From Methanosarcinales archaeon (GTDB lineage Archaea > Halobacteriota > Methanosarcinia > Methanosarcinales > Methanogasteraceae), in contig JAUWCK010000059.1 of the NCBI GenBank assembly GCA_030609345.1, positions 1 through 6,845 on the forward strand: a DNA stretch of 6,845 nt, written 5' to 3'. The position numbers and the translations under genes were made by a program. The number at the start of each line of letters is the position of its first letter. Within the stretch, counting starts at the first letter, position 1. Shown here one piece after another: positions 5,452 to 6,845 of the stretch. The notes beneath the pieces were generated by a model, which saw only the letters and a program-made list of their open reading frames with translations, had not been told where the DNA came from and ran no database searches.

Positions 5452-6077
5452 AGATACTAACCGAACACGAATCGAAAAAACTGCTGGCAGAGTACGGGAT
5501 ACCAGTAACAAGGGAAGCTGTGGCAAGGAGCAAGGGGGATGCGCTTCTGCTTGCACGCGAGATCGGGTTTCCTGTTGCAATGAAGATCTCATCTCCGGAT
5601 ATCGCGCACAAGAACGCTGCCGGATGCGTTCTTCTCGATGTGGGGGAGCAGGATGTGGACGCTGCATTCGAGACGATCGTTGCGAATGCGAAGAAACACG
5701 CTCCGAACGCAAGAATCGATGGAGTCCTCGTCCAGAAGATGGTGCCGCGTGGAACCGAGATCATAATCGGGATAAAATGTGATTCGCAGTTCGGTCATGC
5801 TGTGATGTTCGGGCTCGGCGGGGTCTTTGTTGAGGTGCTCGACGATGTCTCGTTTCGGATAGTTCCTTTGAAGGAGCGGGATGCGATCGAGATGACCAAG
5901 GAGATCAGGGGGCACTCGATTTTGGCTGGATGCGACGTGGGAGCGATAGTTGATACAATACTCAAGGTCTCTGCGATGACTGCAAAGGAGAACATACTCG
6001 AACTCGATATAAACCCGCTCATCGCGTGTGAAAGGGGTGTGGTGGCTGTGGATGCGCGTGTGATATTTAGGGGTTGA
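5448..6077 (+). CDS. acdB: ADP-forming acetyl/acyl-CoA synthetase, beta subunit
   Basis: This 209-residue ATP-grasp subunit passes phosphate from the alpha-subunit phosphohistidine to ADP. Visible marks are the nucleotide-binding segment FPVAMKISSPDIAHK (41-55), in which H54 aligns with the second phosphorylated His (H71 of the Pyrococcus beta subunit), GTEIIIGIK (102-110), and the glycine-rich FGLGGVFVEVLDDVSFRIVPL (121-141). ELDINPL (185-191) carries the metal-binding acidic residues. The protein is slightly shorter than the usual 225-235 residues and its GCDVGAIVD segment lacks the RGxPP found in many homologs, so the loop there may differ. The ATG overlaps the alpha stop codon (ATGA, 5448-5451), with a weak purine-rich GAAGAG just upstream. 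This implies translational coupling and equal subunit output. Confidence 0.93.
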   Translation: MKILTEHESKKLLAEYGIPVTREAVARSKGDALLLAREIGFPVAMKISSPDIAHKNAAGCVLLDVGEQDVDAAFETIVANAKKHAPNARIDGVLVQKMVPRGTEIIIGIKCDSQFGHAVMFGLGGVFVEVLDDVSFRIVPLKERDAIEMTKEIRGHSILAGCDVGAIVDTILKVSAMTAKENILELDINPLIACERGVVAVDARVIFRG

Positions 6078-6081
6078 TCGA

Positions 6082-6216
6082 ATTGCTCGAGTAACGTGTG
6101 GCAGGCAGATATCCCTCAATCTGTGTAATCTGTGCAAATCAGTGGCTGGTACGGGTTTTTAGCCACAGATTAACATTGATTTCACTGATTTTATCCATAT
6201 GTTAATGAGCATGTAC
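6082..6216. mobile_element. Possible small non-autonomous insertion (MITE-like)
   Basis: The 135 bases between the beta-subunit stop codon and the Mrp promoter are bounded by a perfect 10-bp direct repeat, GGTTGATCGA (6072-6081 and 6217-6226), which resembles a target-site duplication. Near the ends, TGCTCGAGTAACGTGTGG (6084-6101) matches the reverse complement of 6195-6211 (TGCTCATTAACATATGG) at about 14 of 18 positions with one gap, like decayed terminal inverted repeats. The inside contains a 9-nt tandem duplication (AATCTGTGT, 6118-6134) and hairpin-forming repeats. There is no coding capacity. A chance arrangement or an ordinary palindromic intergenic repeat is the alternative. Confidence 0.35.
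6136..6191. repeat. Palindromic repeat with alternative hairpins; includes copy 2 of the 24-nt repeat
   Basis: AATCAGTGGCT (6137-6147) pairs with AGCCACAGATT (6161-6171) at 10 of 11 positions across a 13-nt loop holding GGGTTTTT. AAATCAGTG (6136-6144) can instead pair perfectly with CACTGATTT (6183-6191). Positions 6160-6183 are the inverted second copy of the repeat at 2875-2898. The T-run (6156-6160) is the only U-rich tract after the beta-subunit gene, so transcription of the cluster may end here, as archaeal termination needs mainly a U-tract. Confidence 0.5.
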
Positions 6217-6225
6217 GGTTGATCG

Positions 6226-6235
6226 ATTAATTAAC
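6226..6235 (+). promoter_or_regulatory. Candidate promoter of the Mrp gene
   Basis: ATTAATTAAC is an AT-only TATA-like word centred about 31 nt before the ATG at 6262. Transcription would begin within a few bases of the start codon. No Shine-Dalgarno is seen in the 20 nt before the ATG (GAGAG at 6241-6245 is too far and weak), so a short or absent leader is likely. Confidence 0.35.
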
Positions 6236-6261
6236 TTGATGAGAGACAAGATCACACCACA

Positions 6262-6845
6262 ATGACCGAAACAGACGAAACAGACGAAACAGACTCGATA
6301 CGACACAGGATCATGATCATGAGCGGCAAGGGCGGCGTCGGCAAGACCACGGTTGCGGTCAATCTTGCGCTCAGGCTGGTCGAGAACCGGAAGAACGTCG
6401 GATTGCTCGATGCCGACATCACAGGACCCAACATACCAAAGATGCTAAATATCGAGGATGAACTCCCGTCGGTGGACGAGGAGCTTCTGATACCAGTGTA
6501 CTTGCCACTCGGGTGCGATCACGGGCTTTCTGTCATGTCAATGGCTTTTATGATCGAAAAAGACGCTGCTGTGCCGTGGCACGGTCCGCTCAGAACAGAA
6601 TTTATACGGCGGTTCATCGAGGAGATACGGTGGGATCAGATGGGCGCGCTCGACTACCTGCTGATTGATCTCCCTCCCGGAACCGGCGACGAACCGATGA
6701 GTATTGCAGAGCTCATGGATGTCGATGGTGCGATCATCGTCACCACGCCTCAGGATGTTGCGCTCCTCGATACGAGGAAGGCGGTAAACATGGCACGGTA
6801 CCTGGAGATTCCGGTCATCGGGATCATCGAGAACATGAGCGGCTT
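6262..6845 (+). CDS. mrp: Mrp/NBP35-family iron-sulfur carrier ATPase, partial (C-terminus beyond the window)
   Basis: The first 194 complete codons are present and the frame is open to the right edge. Mrp/ApbC/NBP35 proteins are dimeric cytosolic P-loop ATPases that hold and transfer Fe-S clusters; archaeal homologs can replace bacterial ApbC. Visible motifs are the deviant Walker A SGKGGVGKTT (21-30, signature K23 and K28), the LLDADITGPNIPKML segment with the switch I Asp, and DLPPGTGDE (Walker B/switch II). The sequence ends at IENMSGF, just before the place where the family normally has the cluster-binding CxxC pair, which is therefore outside view. The N-terminal tail is acidic, with three Glu-Thr-Asp units, and lacks the four-cysteine extension of eukaryotic NBP35. 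Internal ATGs at codons 18 and 20 would leave too little sequence before the P-loop strand, so the first ATG is preferred. Confidence 0.93.
   Translation, partial: MTETDETDETDSIRHRIMIMSGKGGVGKTTVAVNLALRLVENRKNVGLLDADITGPNIPKMLNIEDELPSVDEELLIPVYLPLGCDHGLSVMSMAFMIEKDAAVPWHGPLRTEFIRRFIEEIRWDQMGALDYLLIDLPPGTGDEPMSIAELMDVDGAIIVTTPQDVALLDTRKAVNMARYLEIPVIGIIENMSG
6268..6294 (+). repeat. Three tandem copies of a 9-bp unit in the Mrp coding start
   Basis: GAAACAGAC is repeated three times without mismatch, in frame, encoding Glu-Thr-Asp three times at residues 3-11 of the Mrp protein. Copy-number change would leave the frame intact. Confidence 0.9.

Noticed and set aside
5589..6137. Minus-strand open frame (182 codons) opposite the beta-subunit gene
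   Set aside because: It is a His/Arg-rich shadow frame antisense to a gene with strong ATP-grasp signatures.
1..6845. CRISPR array, tRNA or rRNA gene
   Set aside because: I found no regularly spaced repeats, no cloverleaf with a T-arm motif and no rRNA-like conserved segments on either strand.

Overview
The window looks archaeal. The dehydrogenase and transporter genes carry TATA-like boxes about 25 nt before the start or the expected transcript start. Some starts have strong Shine-Dalgarno sites (GGAGG, GAGGT, GGTGA) and others look leaderless. The gene content also fits: an ADP-forming acyl-CoA synthetase split into alpha and beta subunits, an AGCS-family alanine/glycine carrier, an Mrp/NBP35 ATPase and an AbrB/RelE pair. 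A euryarchaeal (methanogen, ANME or Archaeoglobus-like) source is plausible, but the sequence alone does not fix the lineage.

Left part (1-1322), AT-rich and accessory in character. A toxin-antitoxin operon reads leftward: an AbrB-type antitoxin (119-388) followed, with a 7-nt overlap, by a RelE/ParE-type toxin cut by the window edge (1-125). It has a good TATA/SD arrangement and an inverted repeat between the two that could be its operator. Next comes a gene-free stretch of about 310 bases with hairpins and a perfect TATA box. It is followed by an orphan four-segment membrane protein (702-1112, minus) and a 210-base gap with nested inverted repeats.

Right part (1323-6845), about 50% GC and metabolic. 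A sodium:alanine/glycine symporter (minus) is divergent from a plus-strand cluster: an amino-acid dehydrogenase of the Glu/Leu/Phe/Val superfamily, then the alpha and beta subunits of an ADP-forming acyl-CoA synthetase, which overlap by ATGA. This reads as an amino-acid utilisation module: Na+-driven uptake, oxidative deamination to a 2-oxo acid, oxidation to acyl-CoA by a ferredoxin oxidoreductase not in this window, then ATP formation by the synthetase. The dehydrogenase lacks both residues that hold the glutamate side-chain carboxylate in glutamate dehydrogenase, so a neutral or hydrophobic amino acid is the better guess for its substrate.

The 252-base divergent region holds a 20-bp near-perfect palindrome, both promoters and one copy of a 24-nt repeat. 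A second, inverted copy lies after the cluster, inside a possible small non-autonomous insertion (6082-6216) bounded by 10-bp direct repeats. The window ends inside an Mrp/NBP35 iron-sulfur carrier gene with a three-times-repeated acidic N-terminal tail.
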